A stretch of 64,000 bases of DNA from Pleurotus djamor (taxonomy: Eukaryota > Basidiomycota > Agaricomycetes > Agaricales > Pleurotaceae). The DNA is taken from assembly GCA_029747585.1 (NCBI GenBank), contig JAPEVF010000053.1, positions 81,547 through 145,546 of the forward strand. The letters are read 5' to 3'. The first letter of the stretch is position 1. Every line of letters starts with the position of its first letter. Position numbers and translations under genes: made by a program. Shown here piece after piece: positions 23,026 to 33,138 of this stretch. Under the pieces are notes generated by a model. That model saw nothing but the letters and a program-made list of their open reading frames with translations. It was not told where the DNA came from and ran no database searches.

Positions 23026-23352
23026 ATGAAATACTTCGTCGCCTTCGCTTTCGCCGCCCTTCAGGCCGCCTTCGTTGCAAATGCAGCCGCACTCTTCATC
23101 GTCCCGGACGGTCACATCCAAAGCTGCTACCAAACCAGCAACTTCGGGAGCAGAGTCCATAACTGTGGTTCATGCAAGGAAGGCCATCACTTCATCCCTA
23201 CGGGATTTTGTGACATTGGATTCGAATGCTGCAAGGGAATGTGCTGCTACATGGACTTTGACTCTGGATCGAGCGCAGTTGATTATGAGTACATGCTACG
23301 AGGCGGAGTGCCGGATAGATACGAGATGGTCAGGGAGCAGCAGATGTACTAG
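23026..23352 (+). CDS. Small secreted eight-cysteine protein 1
   Basis: 108 residues. A signal peptide (MKYFVAFAFAALQAAFVANA) probably ends at Ala-Asn-Ala. The mature part has eight cysteines spaced C-x12-C-x2-C-x11-C-x5-CC-x3-CC, with the conserved block CDIGFECCKGMCC. The C-terminal 40 residues are cysteine-free and polar. Two paralogues lie downstream (24797 and 25666). The spacing does not fit class I or II hydrophobins, which need C-x(5-10)-CC early. I know no family with this pattern. Role is unknown; the layout is that of an effector-like or cell-surface small secreted protein, and this is inference. Expression is probably driven by the TATA and leader at 22877-22936, with a 5'UTR intron at 22937-23004. 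Confidence 0.85.
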   Translation: MKYFVAFAFAALQAAFVANAAALFIVPDGHIQSCYQTSNFGSRVHNCGSCKEGHHFIPTGFCDIGFECCKGMCCYMDFDSGSSAVDYEYMLRGGVPDRYEMVREQQMY

Positions 23353-24650
23353 TAGTTTTTGGTGCACCGTACCGCCCCAGTCGCGTCTTTTCTTCGATGC
23401 TTGGAATCAAAGCATTGTTTCCTTGACAAGATGTCACTCAAGCTTCAAGCCTCAAACTGCGCAATGGCGCATTACCCCTTCATGCGATTGGACTGTCTGC
23501 CCAGTTTTCGACACGCCCCCGGGTTTGTTATCAGCTCGGCGCTCCAGATTTGTCTACCCTATGTGTTGTAAGCGCTCGTTTCTCCCCGTCAACTTGCACT
23601 TCTTGTACTTACTTCAATGTTCAACCGTTCAAATGGCCAACGTCGCCCTCAGCTTTATTATTAACCTTCAACATGACTTTGACGGGAAGCTGCAGAGGGA
23701 TAAATCCTCGGACTTCGGCTCTTGGGCGGCTGGGTGATCTAGAACGAGTGCGAGTTCTCCACTGAAGTACGATGGTCAAGACTGAGGCCAACAACGTCCT
23801 CTTCCTTCGCGCTTCGAGCTGGACTACATCGAACTTTGGAGCTGAAGCCCAGTGAGCCAAGTACTATAGTCAAATTCGTCATGCGAACCTCACTGTACAT
23901 CGACGACAGGATCCAATCCGAATAAATGTACACTATATTCCTCAAGCATGCAATGACAAAAACCTTGACCATGTCGTCTCTCTGAATTAGCGTTGATCTT
24001 AACCTTAGAAGTGCTCGGAATTGCCTCAGTTCTCCGACTGCTGCTTGCAAGTCGAAGATCCGAAAACACCAACCGTATGTTGCCAAGTGCATTCGAAAAT
24101 ACACATCCGAATATTCTTGGATCGATGTATTGGTTTTTTATGACCATGCACCCCGCTAGGCTCGACTTGAACTAGCTCGGCCGAATGATGTCGCTGCATG
24201 CTGCGGTAGAAGGGCTTCCGTCATGCCTTCCCCCGTCTTCCTCAGCCTGGCCTGGGCCATGGTGTACGCTCCTCTCACGTACGCCTTCAACATGATTCTC
24301 CTCGCTCCCACTTGGACCAGAAGCCCCCGCTCACCTGTTGCAACTATTCTTGTGTTTGTATACGCCTTCGACATTTCAATACAACAGTTCGGTAGCGAAT
24401 ATACCCTCGCTAAGTGTATGTAGCGTTCGAGACGCGCGACCTTGACATCGTCATCCTCACCTGATACTGGATTAAAATAGCACCTCAGCAAACTCCCCGT
24501 TTTACCAACGGTGATGCACCGATATATCAAGAGATCCACGACGTAGATGAACTCTACTCGTTTGCGCCCATGATGCCTTCTCGCAAGTCGTAGACCGATG
24601 CGCAGAGTTTGTAATGGTTTTAATGTAGTCATAATAGGACCTACGACTGC
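23353..24650. other. Spacer between secreted protein genes 1 and 2
   Basis: About 1.3 kb. Several frames of 60-158 codons occur on both strands, for example minus 24156-24632 and plus 24223-24423, which has a hydrophobic start. None has a family motif, and they overlap each other. I see no further eight-cysteine copy here. Confidence 0.4.
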
Positions 24651-24679
24651 TAGAGGAACTGCATAAAAGCAACCTTTAC

Positions 24680-24721
24680 GCGACCTACACTGACAGGAAA
24701 TCAGCTCCCCTCGTTACCTAT
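24680..24721 (+). promoter_or_regulatory. Conserved leader (5'UTR exon) of secreted protein gene 2
   Basis: CGACCTACACTGACAGGAAA followed by CAGCTCC and ACCTAT matches the leader of gene 1. A GTAAGC donor begins at 24722 and a CGTAG acceptor ends at 24783, giving a 62-nt 5'UTR intron. Confidence 0.7.
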
Positions 24722-24796
24722 GTAAGCTATATTCGCCTACTTTGGCCAAGTCCGCACTGACATCTTCCTGTTTATCTTCGTAGAACCGCCTCAGTT

Positions 24797-25090
24797 ATGC
24801 AATACTTCGCCGTGTTCGCTTTCGCCGCCCTCCAGGCAACTTTGCTTGCAAACGCTGCCGTGTTGCACGCAGTCCCAGGCCTTCGCAATCCAGTCACTTG
24901 CTACCAGATCAGCGATTACGGGAGCAAGATCCACCATTGCTCGCAATGCAGGGAAGGCTTTCAATTCACGGGTGGTCAACCCTGGTGCGATATTGGATTT
25001 GAATGCTGCAAGGGTCTTTGCTGCAAGGAAATGGAGGAGGATGAAGATGACTATCAAGTTATCATCGAGGCTCAACGTACTGGGTGTTGA
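24797..25090 (+). CDS. Small secreted eight-cysteine protein 2
   Basis: 97 residues. Signal peptide MQYFAVFAFAALQATLLANA, then cysteines spaced C-x12-C-x2-C-x12-C-x5-CC-x3-CC (block CDIGFECCKGLCC), and a ninth Cys as the last residue. The tail is strongly acidic (EMEEDEDDY), unlike copies 1 and 3, so the tails have diverged while the cysteine core is kept. It is a tandem paralogue of the genes at 23026 and 25666, with the same 5'UTR intron layout. Function is unknown. Confidence 0.85.
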   Translation: MQYFAVFAFAALQATLLANAAVLHAVPGLRNPVTCYQISDYGSKIHHCSQCREGFQFTGGQPWCDIGFECCKGLCCKEMEEDEDDYQVIIEAQRTGC

Positions 25091-25520
25091 CGTTGAGGAA
25101 GTTGTCGAGGAAGCAGAGTCAATATGATTGTCAGAAATTGAAGCAGCGATAAAGAGATTCTTACTGGCTGTTGTTCAGCGAAATGCGAAAGAAATACATA
25201 CTTCTTGCCAGAAGTCTTCGAATGCGGGCACTGCAACGATCCAGGGGCCCGCTGCCATCCGCGGAGTCCAGGAATATTTAGACGCTCGTCATTGGCTGCT
25301 CGGGTAAGTTGGCCAGACCCTGCGGCAACCCTCGGGAGGACGACTATTTACTTTGCCCCGCCATCGCTTCTTGCCATTGTAACGCTTCATGGAAACCGAA
25401 GCTCAAGCATCGATCGAAATGCCCATCAGATATTGCACACAAACTCGCGTTTAAAGCATCGGTCGGATGGACGTTGACGTTGACCGTTGACCGTGGAACG
25501 TGGAACAATAAAAGCCACAC
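25091..25520. other. Spacer between secreted protein genes 2 and 3
   Basis: No gene supported. The TTGACGTTGACCGTTGACCG stretch near 25475 is a short imperfect tandem repeat of a TTGACC/TTGACG unit just upstream of the ATAAAA box. It could be a regulatory site, but nothing else supports that. Confidence 0.4.
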
Positions 25521-25532
25521 CTCATCTACTAC

Positions 25533-25567
25533 CTTCAACGACAGGAATCTAGCTCCTACTCACCTAT
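25533..25567 (+). promoter_or_regulatory. Conserved leader (5'UTR exon) of secreted protein gene 3
   Basis: TTCAACGACAGGAATCTAGC followed by CTCACCTAT corresponds to the leaders of genes 1 and 2. A GTAAGT donor begins at 25568 and an ATACAG acceptor ends at 25648, an 81-nt 5'UTR intron with a CT-rich 3' half. Confidence 0.7.
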
Positions 25568-25665
25568 GTAAGTCACTTTTTGACTCCATCTTCGCCGCTG
25601 GCTACACCACACCACACCGACTACACCTCTTCTCTCTCTCTCATACAGAAACGACTCAAAACGAT

Positions 25666-25956
25666 ATGAAGTACTCCGCCGTGTTCGCGTTCGCCGCCAT
25701 CCAGGCTACCTTCTTCGCCAACGCAGCTGCTCTTTTCGCTGTCCCAGGTGTCCACACTCTCGCTACTTGCTACAAGACCGATAATCACGGGAGCAAAGAC
25801 CGTGGCTGCAGCCCGTGCAAAGCAGGCCATGTATTCAGCTTCTTGGGACCTTGCGACATCGGGTACGCATGTTGCAAAGGTTTCTGCTGCAAGCCTGGCG
25901 GTCTTGATGAGAACCATGAAGTCAACGTCAAACGAGGTTGGGCGTTCTGGTTGTGA
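25666..25956 (+). CDS. Small secreted eight-cysteine protein 3
   Basis: 96 residues. Signal peptide MKYSAVFAFAAIQATFFANA, then cysteines spaced C-x12-C-x2-C-x11-C-x5-CC-x3-CC (block CDIGYACCKGFCC). The short tail ends in the aromatic RGWAFWL. The core Cys-Asp-Ile-Gly and Cys-Cys-Lys-Gly motifs are shared with the paralogues at 23026 and 24797; the tails are not. Leader, donor and 5'UTR intron are conserved too, so promoter and first exon were duplicated with the gene. Function is unknown. Confidence 0.85.
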   Translation: MKYSAVFAFAAIQATFFANAAALFAVPGVHTLATCYKTDNHGSKDRGCSPCKAGHVFSFLGPCDIGYACCKGFCCKPGGLDENHEVNVKRGWAFWL

Positions 25957-25983
25957 AATGTCCGGAGCTCAAGGGTAGCAGAT

Positions 25984-26025
25984 GAAACCCTCCGCAGTCT
26001 TCACTTTCGTTCGGTGCAATACAGG
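25984..26025 (+). pseudogene. Possible signal-peptide relic of a fourth secreted protein
   Basis: Just after gene 3, ATGAAACCCTCCGCAGTCTT encodes MKPSAVFTFV, close to MKYSAVFAFA of gene 3 (7 of 10 residues). The match stops after about 12 codons, and no cysteine framework follows. It is either a truncated duplicate or chance similarity. Confidence 0.35.
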
Positions 26026-27010
26026 ATCATGGTGGTCCCCCACACATTGCTCGTCGTCCGCCTTTGAAGTCACGCACCGTTGTTAGCGGTAGCCGTCCCT
26101 CTTCGCGCCTCTTGACCCCGGAATACGTTTTTCCGGACTGACCCACGTCTATGTCGTCGATCATCCTGGACCCGTTCTCTTCCCGCTCCGACTGCCTTGT
26201 ACATCCTGCTTTCAGCCCAGTCCCTACCTGTACCTCTCCTTGACTCAGCACCAACCCATCTTCCCTTTTCACGCGCTCTGCAATTAAACCGATTTCCCTT
26301 AAGATGTCCGTACCGCCCTTCGCTGTATACAGAGCTTGACACAGTCTTCGTGAGCTCTGGTGGTTGTGATTATTATTCGCTGCTATCCCCTGACTGGTTT
26401 TAATTGTCATCCGGGAAGTTCAAGCACCGCAGAAGTCGACAAGGGGATACGGTAGTAGAGTGATCACCTTTAGGCATCTACACGGATGTGGCTACAGATG
26501 CTGCTTTTGGACATTTCAATCATACCTGCGAAGCTCCAGACCTCCGGGGACCTTGTCTATCTTGTATGATCAGTATCTTTGCGGTAGTAGACGGCAAGCT
26601 CTGGATCCATCCACTCCACGCAAAGGCGTGTCAATTTGCTCATTCACTCACAAGGCAGACACGGGGAAGGGGTAGACGGAGGTTTAGGGCGAGACATACT
26701 GTGTATGGGTGCTCCACAATCCCCAATACGGACAAAGTAAGATGGTACGTCAGTTATCTATCCAGGGCTCTTTGCCAAGAGGCTTATGTGTCTTTTGGGC
26801 CAAACCTCTGTTTTTAGGATGATGAGGTGCTCGTTCCATCAATGCAACTGTTGGCATCGTCGTATAATTACATTGCACGCTGTCGATCCTTAAAGTTTGG
26901 GGTAAGACCCGAACCTTAATCTTCCCATCGAATTATGCCCTGACTCCCATACTCAGTTTCAATGGTAACCACCATTGTACCTATCCGTGCCGTGAACTTA
27001 CTACATGCCC
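26026..27010. other. Gene-poor interval
   Basis: Frames here are short and mutually overlapping, without motifs. No repeat, RNA gene or mobile element is recognised. Confidence 0.4.
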
Positions 27011-27011
27011 C

Positions 27012-27200
27012 TGAAACCGAACCTTTTGCCATGTCTATCGAATCCAAAAGAAGTCACAGGGTTTGGGCCCGCATATGCCCATGGAACGGCGGAAGCTCAT
27101 AGAGTACGCAACGTGGTTTTCGCGTGCCATCTATACGCTTGGGATCCCAAAGAGTACCGCCACCAAATTCCGGGGCTATCTCCCAACCTCAGCGGTGGCT
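27012..27200 (+). pseudogene. Intron-less fragment resembling the NF-X1 R3H exons
   Basis: CCGCATATGCCCATGGAACG at 27070 differs at a single base from the R3H core of the NF-X1 gene at 814-4448 (there on the minus strand). The frame reads GPHMPMERRKLIEYAT against LPHMPMERRKFVHDLAT. Weaker similarity extends both ways past two positions where the NF-X1 gene has introns: upstream ETEPFAMSIESKR against EKAFSDFVNGEKR, downstream around WDPKEYRH against VDQEPHR. There are frame changes, so this is not a working gene. A retro-copied fragment fits best; a diverged R3H gene is the alternative. Confidence 0.5.
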
Positions 27201-30200
27201 CGAGAGTCGACGTTGCAAATAGAGCGAACTTCCGTGAGTGCGCAGTTTGGATTTCGAACATGACACCAAAATCAATATTTTGACACAAGCATTCACCCAA
27301 CCTCCTTGTATCACCCACCGGAGATAAAGCGTCTATGATGGGGTTTGTCTGTTTCGCCCATGTACGGTAAACTACGCTAACACACCATTCTAGATCAACA
27401 CCAACACCAACTCGGAAGTTTTGAGCCCCGCTGGTTTCAAGTCGTCCTTTCTCTGGAGGCGACAGAAGATTCAGGTTCCGGTACTTACGGTAAGTTGAAA
27501 CCATTTCGCTTTCTTGAGATCCAATAACAAGACACATTTTGATCTTGATCACTAAAGAAAAGTTTAGGCAGCGAGTTTAAAGGAAGCAGCGCTAGTCTGT
27601 TCTTGCAACGGAACCGTAGAGAGCATCTCCGGCAATTGACCATGGATCACAGATGTAGTAGGTGAAATGAAGGCGTCTTTATTCATGAAATTTGGCTTTA
27701 GATGTTTGGATGCGTGAGATATGCACAAGTGGTCCGGTTTGTCCAAACCTTCAGCGCTTCAGCTTCTACATGGAACGCCAATCGTTGATTATGCCGTTCG
27801 CTGACACACATGTGGGCCGGCGAGTATAGACTAATTCTCCCAAGCTCTCTACCATTCAAGGTGCTTTCGCACGCAGACACCGACTATTTATGTCCTCACC
27901 TTCGCTGTCAGTGTGTTGCCAATATGCCGGATTGGATTGNAAAAAAAAACATTCTTCTCTAATTGGTTTCAAGGGTCTGTGGAGTGGGCAAGGAGTGGGC
28001 CTGTCGGCTCTGGCGCGCTACTCAATCATCCTGAAATGGGTGCCTCTGGTCAGACAGCCTCCTTTCCCCATCCGACGCCATCACGCCGTCTGTTGGATCA
28101 ACTTACACTAAGTACTATTATTTAATGTGCCTAGGATATTTTGCGAAGCTTCCCATCAAAAATAATTCTGCGAATATTTTGGAAGTAAATCCGTACAACT
28201 AGGTTGTTGATTACGCGAGCTCTGTCAGGGTTAACGCTCCTGACTCCGCGAGCACGGCAATGTTTCAACACCAAACGCAGCACTTACAGTGCACACGATG
28301 TATTAACGTATACGCGGACGTGGGTGTGTGGCTACTTTTCTGGTTGTGCCGGGAGATACCGCAGCTAAGCTTTGATCATGATCTAGAGTACCATCATGAT
28401 AGTAGTAATGATGTCGTAACGGAAGTGGGAGGAATAAGTATGGCTCGAGGAAGACTGGGGGTTAGACATGATGGCTACAATTTCAGATGTTCCGCACGTA
28501 TAACTCATGGCACAAGAAACATAAGAGACATCAACAAGGATGGAGATTCCGGTTTCTTTCAACACAATGACCTTTTCAAGCAGCGCAGAAGCTAACACAA
28601 GTTTCCCAGAAAGCGTATAAGCTTATCACAGAATTGTGTGAGAGGGACATGTACTCACATCAGCTTCACCATCTCCTGGATGACGAGAAATATCAGGACC
28701 ATGAACAGGGTTATGTGTACGTCGTTGAGGAGGCCAGGGTTCCGGGCAGCAGCGACGTTATACGTGGTGTTGGTTTGGTCATGTTCGACACGATTCAATA
28801 CTCCAGACGCATAGTTGTTATTTATTTCCTTGATTGGGAAATTCGTCAGCGTTGACCGTCACGAAGGGAGTGGGGAAGGGAACGGTGAAGGAATGGATGT
28901 GACGAGTACCTGTGACGGTTTTTGTCGGTTTTCCTTCGATTGCTGATGTTTTGGAGGGAGGGGTCGCTGGAAATCACAACGCGTGCGTCGGTGCGAGTGC
29001 TGGGGTTAGAGGGCTGCCACGGGAGATCGCACCTTCATTATGATTGGGGGGTGTGGAGAAGGGGGGGAACTCTGGAATTTAACTGGGTATCATCCATGCA
29101 TCGCTGGACTTTATATCAGCTACGAATCCTCTGATTATTTCTTCGAATTATTTTCTGTTTTTGCAGTCTTTTTCTTCCAATCGCGTTGTGTAAACCCAAA
29201 AGGAAACCATTACTTACATGCGCTTGATCGGCCCAATCAGAATATCCGTCAAGGATTACCTCGGATATTCCCAGCGTACGAGGACTCGGCCCATCCGAAG
29301 TTTGAATCAAAGATTGGTTTGAGGCCGCTCGAAGAGTAGAGCCTGAGTACAATGGTAGAGCCTAGTACCTAGCGCGGTGCGGATTTCCACTGATTCATTA
29401 CGCTGTAAATGGTGTGGATAACTTGACCCGGACAAAATACGCGCGACTTGAAATATCTAGAAAACAATTTGATAGAGGCGGACAGAGGGACAGAAGGAAC
29501 CAGCACCGTTACTGATCACTATAACATACCCACCAAGCTACTCCCATGCCGCCAAACGATACCGGAGACGGGGCACTTCCTCATTGCCTTCACGCATCTG
29601 ATGAACGAGCTGACAGGTATTCCTGTGTCCGTTATGTGACAGCTCGAAGGAATCAAGGCCAGTTGCAAAGATCCGACCGCCGTACCAAAGTGACGCGGAT
29701 TATGCGTTTCCAGGGAAAGTTACGAATCAGTCTACGATTCAGGTTACCGTACATGGAACGTGCAGCGGGGGATCGGAAGCTTCGCACTGAAAGAACACAT
29801 TGTTGAGCAAAGGCCACCCAGAACTGAAGAGGAAAACTCACAGAGATTCAGCCTCTTCTCCTTCACCGCACCATAGGCGAAACAATCACCGAAAGTTTGA
29901 CCGAACTGCTGCGGCCCTGTGGTATGGTGTGGCCCAGGACTAAAGAACAGCGTCTTATTTGCGCGGTCAGTGAATGGGAGGTCGTTTGTTTTGACCACTT
30001 GTCGACGAAATTGGGAGCGGCTCTGAGTGCCTCAGAAAGAAGTACACCTGCTGTCGACGCGCAAGGGGGGATTGAATGATCGGAAGGCTTCTAATTTTAG
30101 ATGGTGAGTCGTTGATGAGGATGGTTTTATGTTATCCCATTGCAGCGATGATGGGCGAGCGATGATGCCAGACGAGCCGAGGAGCGGGACGGACGATCGG

Positions 30201-32007
30201 CTTTCGCACACTTCGTCTGTATGATGGTCGCCGCTCTCCCGGTATTCTCTCGTGTCCTTATCAAGGCACGATGTGGGTACAATAGGTAGAACGGAAGTAG
30301 TCGCACACGTGGTGGTTGCCAATCAATTGTCCAATGGTAGGTTCCTGGTCAGAACATGTAGTGCCGTTCATAACTATTCCACTGTCGCCCTTCGATGTGC
30401 CGCCCATCCCAAGGTAGGTGTTAGCAACGAGGGCCATGGTGGGTGGCAAAGGTTCCGCCAAGCCTTTGTTCAAGTTAGGCAACCAACTACAGCGTCTCAG
30501 CCGCAGTAGAGGGAAAGGATGCCATACTCGAGAACATAGCGGCTTTGGGGCATATGGTCATTGGGGAGGCATAGTAGAACCTCCATCATCTCCACCGCCC
30601 GATAGGACGCCGCCGACGTCGGCGGATGCCACTAACCCCAGATAGGAACGCAGCCAATGTTTATTCAAAAAAAGGCACGGTGTGAGCCGAATCATTATTG
30701 AGAAAACACAATCGATCTAAGCCAAGAGACGTCAATGGGGGTACACAGAAGGGGGGAATCACCTACTCGCAAAGAACATGACCGGGTCCATGGAAATACG
30801 AGGTTGGATCCAGGGCGTCCTCTGATACATCGTACGAGGTGGGTATTTGGGGTGTGAATTTTATTGGATATGGAGAGGCACAAGAGTTACAAGCACCCTG
30901 CGAACAGATGGGGTTCGAGCCGAAGGTTGATAATAGAGCGGATTCAACTTCGGAAGGTTTTCATTAGGAGACCGATGGAGGATGTACCTGTGAGCTCAAT
31001 GCGGGGCCTCTCGGTGCAAGTGGATGTGGTGACATAACACGATCCAAGGGTGAATTTTATTGCCCCGGGCTCTCTTCAATGCTAGTGCACCGTCGATGGC
31101 TCCGTACAAATCGATGCGCGAGCTACTGCCATGTTTCGCGCAAAGCTGGGGTGGTCGGGAGCGATCAGACGGGCGTTTCATCGACGATGAATCGACGCGT
31201 GAGCACTTGAGCACTCGCTTAATTGGACAAGGTAGCATTGTCGGTTGTACATCACACCTAGAAAGTTGTAAAAACAAGCGTAGCGTCACAACGTCAACAC
31301 GGTGCATCGTGAGGGATTCTGGATGGCTACTTACTGGCGATATCAACGGGCTTGAGGACGACTTGATTGTCACGAATCTCGGTGCTTATTTTGGAAGAGT
31401 AGATCATCGACTTGGATTTGGGACAACCGTGCGTGACGGCATTGTGCCTGGCAGTATTGGCGTGACTCCATTGTGATGCAGTCACGCCCTTGACCCTCCC
31501 CAGTGATTGTTCCAACGAGTCACTCCTTGCTGGACTCAAGATCGGAATAACACCCACGCACAGGGCCTGGCATTTACTGGGCCTTGCTTTCGGTGACATG
31601 GTCGATCTTCGTATCATCGCCCGAGACCTGTGACGAAGTCTTAGGCTCCTTTGACATAATGTTTGTCTCTTCCTCGCACCCATATATCATCTTATGTCCA
31701 CTCTTTCCTTCTTTATGGTCACCTGGTTCCATCGATGTTGCCTGATTATGATCACCTTGGATTCAACAGCCTTGGTACTCGCGTCCTGAATGCGGAGCCG
31801 AGTATCTACAGATGACAATATGACTTCTGGCCATTGACTAGTAACCCCAAAGGTCCAGACATCGTGATCTTAATTCCAAGTTCCTGAGGTATCCTTGGGC
31901 CTTTAAATTTCTCGTGAAGCACCTCGAACTTCATTCTACTCGTTGGAAGACACCCGTTTATCATCTTCCAGCCACCCCTCAGAAACCGCCTCTTTCACTT
32001 GACCCCA
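27201..32007. other. Relic-rich interval without a supported gene
   Basis: About 4.8 kb. A minus-strand stretch at 28650-28860 reads as a continuous frame ending in a hydrophobic segment (ITLFMVLIFLVIQEMV) followed by a GTGAGT-like donor. The exon candidate at 28383-28598 (ISILVDVSYVSCAMSY) could belong to it. This might be a decayed membrane protein of the kind common in agaricomycetes, but I cannot assemble a gene. Other frames (minus 27097-27552, minus 29744-29998, plus 31060-31476) lack motifs. The N at 27940 abuts an A run. Confidence 0.4.
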
Positions 32008-32987
32008 ATGTCAACACGGGACACATTCAATGGGCTGACCCCTCCCATCGGAACTTCCTTCTTCTCAATGTACGCTCCATTGTGTACTCGCCTTTTTCAT
32101 TGCGAAAGCTCACCCACTCTCTCAGGACGGATATCCCACTCATGAACGATCAGGACTTTCCTGCCTTCTCGTCCGACTTACGAGTTACATGGAACGTCAC
32201 CATGTACAAATACGCAATCAACGCTCTTCCAACAAGTGAAAACTTTCGCGAGGAGAATGGTGCGATCTACATCGTCATGGTCCATCGCGGATCCTTTGGC
32301 CGCGCTCCAGCCTGGACCAGTCTGTCAGCGTCCGTGAGGCTTGATCCCAACGAGGACACGGTGTTTCTTGAGGAGATATCCCCCGCGGACCATACCGGAA
32401 GACCCCAGGACGATGGTAGTCGTTCATGTACGTACATCGCTTTCATGCAGAGTAGATGCACTCCTATCGACCTACCTAACCCCTTGGCCTTTCTTATTCC
32501 TAGATTCTATCAACTTCACTCACCAAATGCCGATGTTCAGGAACCAAGGAACTGACGCGTTTGTCTTTGATGCTAGGTATCAAAACGACTTCGTTCTGCG
32601 TGTGACGCAAAACGGTTTAACGTTTGCTCGCGAGCACGTATGGGGATTTGCTAAGCAAGCAGATGTGAGTTGCGCTTGAGCAAGGCAATCTTGATACTGA
32701 AGCCGCAAAAACAGGAAGACGTCGGGCTTACGGCTATCAACGGATTGACCGTTTTCCGCTGCGTCGATCCTAATAAGGAGGTCAGATTCAGTAAGACATG
32801 AAGCTCACCTTTGTTTGAGTATCTACCAAACGTGATCTTTAACAGCGTTTGGACACGTTGGAGCAGAAGGCGTATGTTATTGAGCTGATAATTTCGCCTC
32901 CTTTCGATCTGATGCTCCCATCTTTAGGTCAGGCAGATATCCGAGTTCTACCACCCCGTTACTGTCAATGTTGGGGAGTTTCAATAG
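32008..32987 (+). CDS. Orphan protein, six exons, function unknown
   Basis: A consistent gene model can be built. The ATG at 32008 opens a short exon (MSTRDTFNGLTPPIGTSFFS). The next exon runs from about 32128 (TDIPLMNDQDFPAFSSDLRV). Then come SINFTHQMPMFRNQGTDAFV through WGFAKQAD, EDVGLTAINGLTVFRCVDPN, a short exon encoding FGHVGAEG, and a final exon encoding VRQISEFYHPVTVNVGEFQ with TAG at 32985-32987. All junctions have GT-AG borders and keep frame. The product is about 220 residues, soluble, with no signal peptide or transmembrane segment. I recognise no family. Two pairs of aromatic/Asn-rich strands suggest a beta-rich fold, which is only an impression. It is convergent with the dehydrogenase at 33139-34257. 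Confidence 0.6.
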
Positions 32988-33138
32988 GCCTATTACTCGC
33001 ACACTTCAATTCATGGATAGATACCGATACAAGAAATGGTTCACTCTCAGGAGCGGAAATAAGGAGGTCCCTGGCTAAAGTTTTCCTTTTCTAGATAGGA
33101 AGTTAAGGTTAAGTTTGCAACGAACAGATGAGAAGATC

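Noticed and set aside
23353..24650. A further secreted or membrane gene between secreted-protein genes 1 and 2
   Set aside because: Several frames look hydrophobic in part, but they overlap on both strands, lack the conserved leader and have no cysteine framework.
28383..28860. A 7TM or DUF6534-like gene on the minus strand
   Set aside because: Hydrophobic segments and a possible donor are present, but I could not find matching exons on either side or a diagnostic motif.
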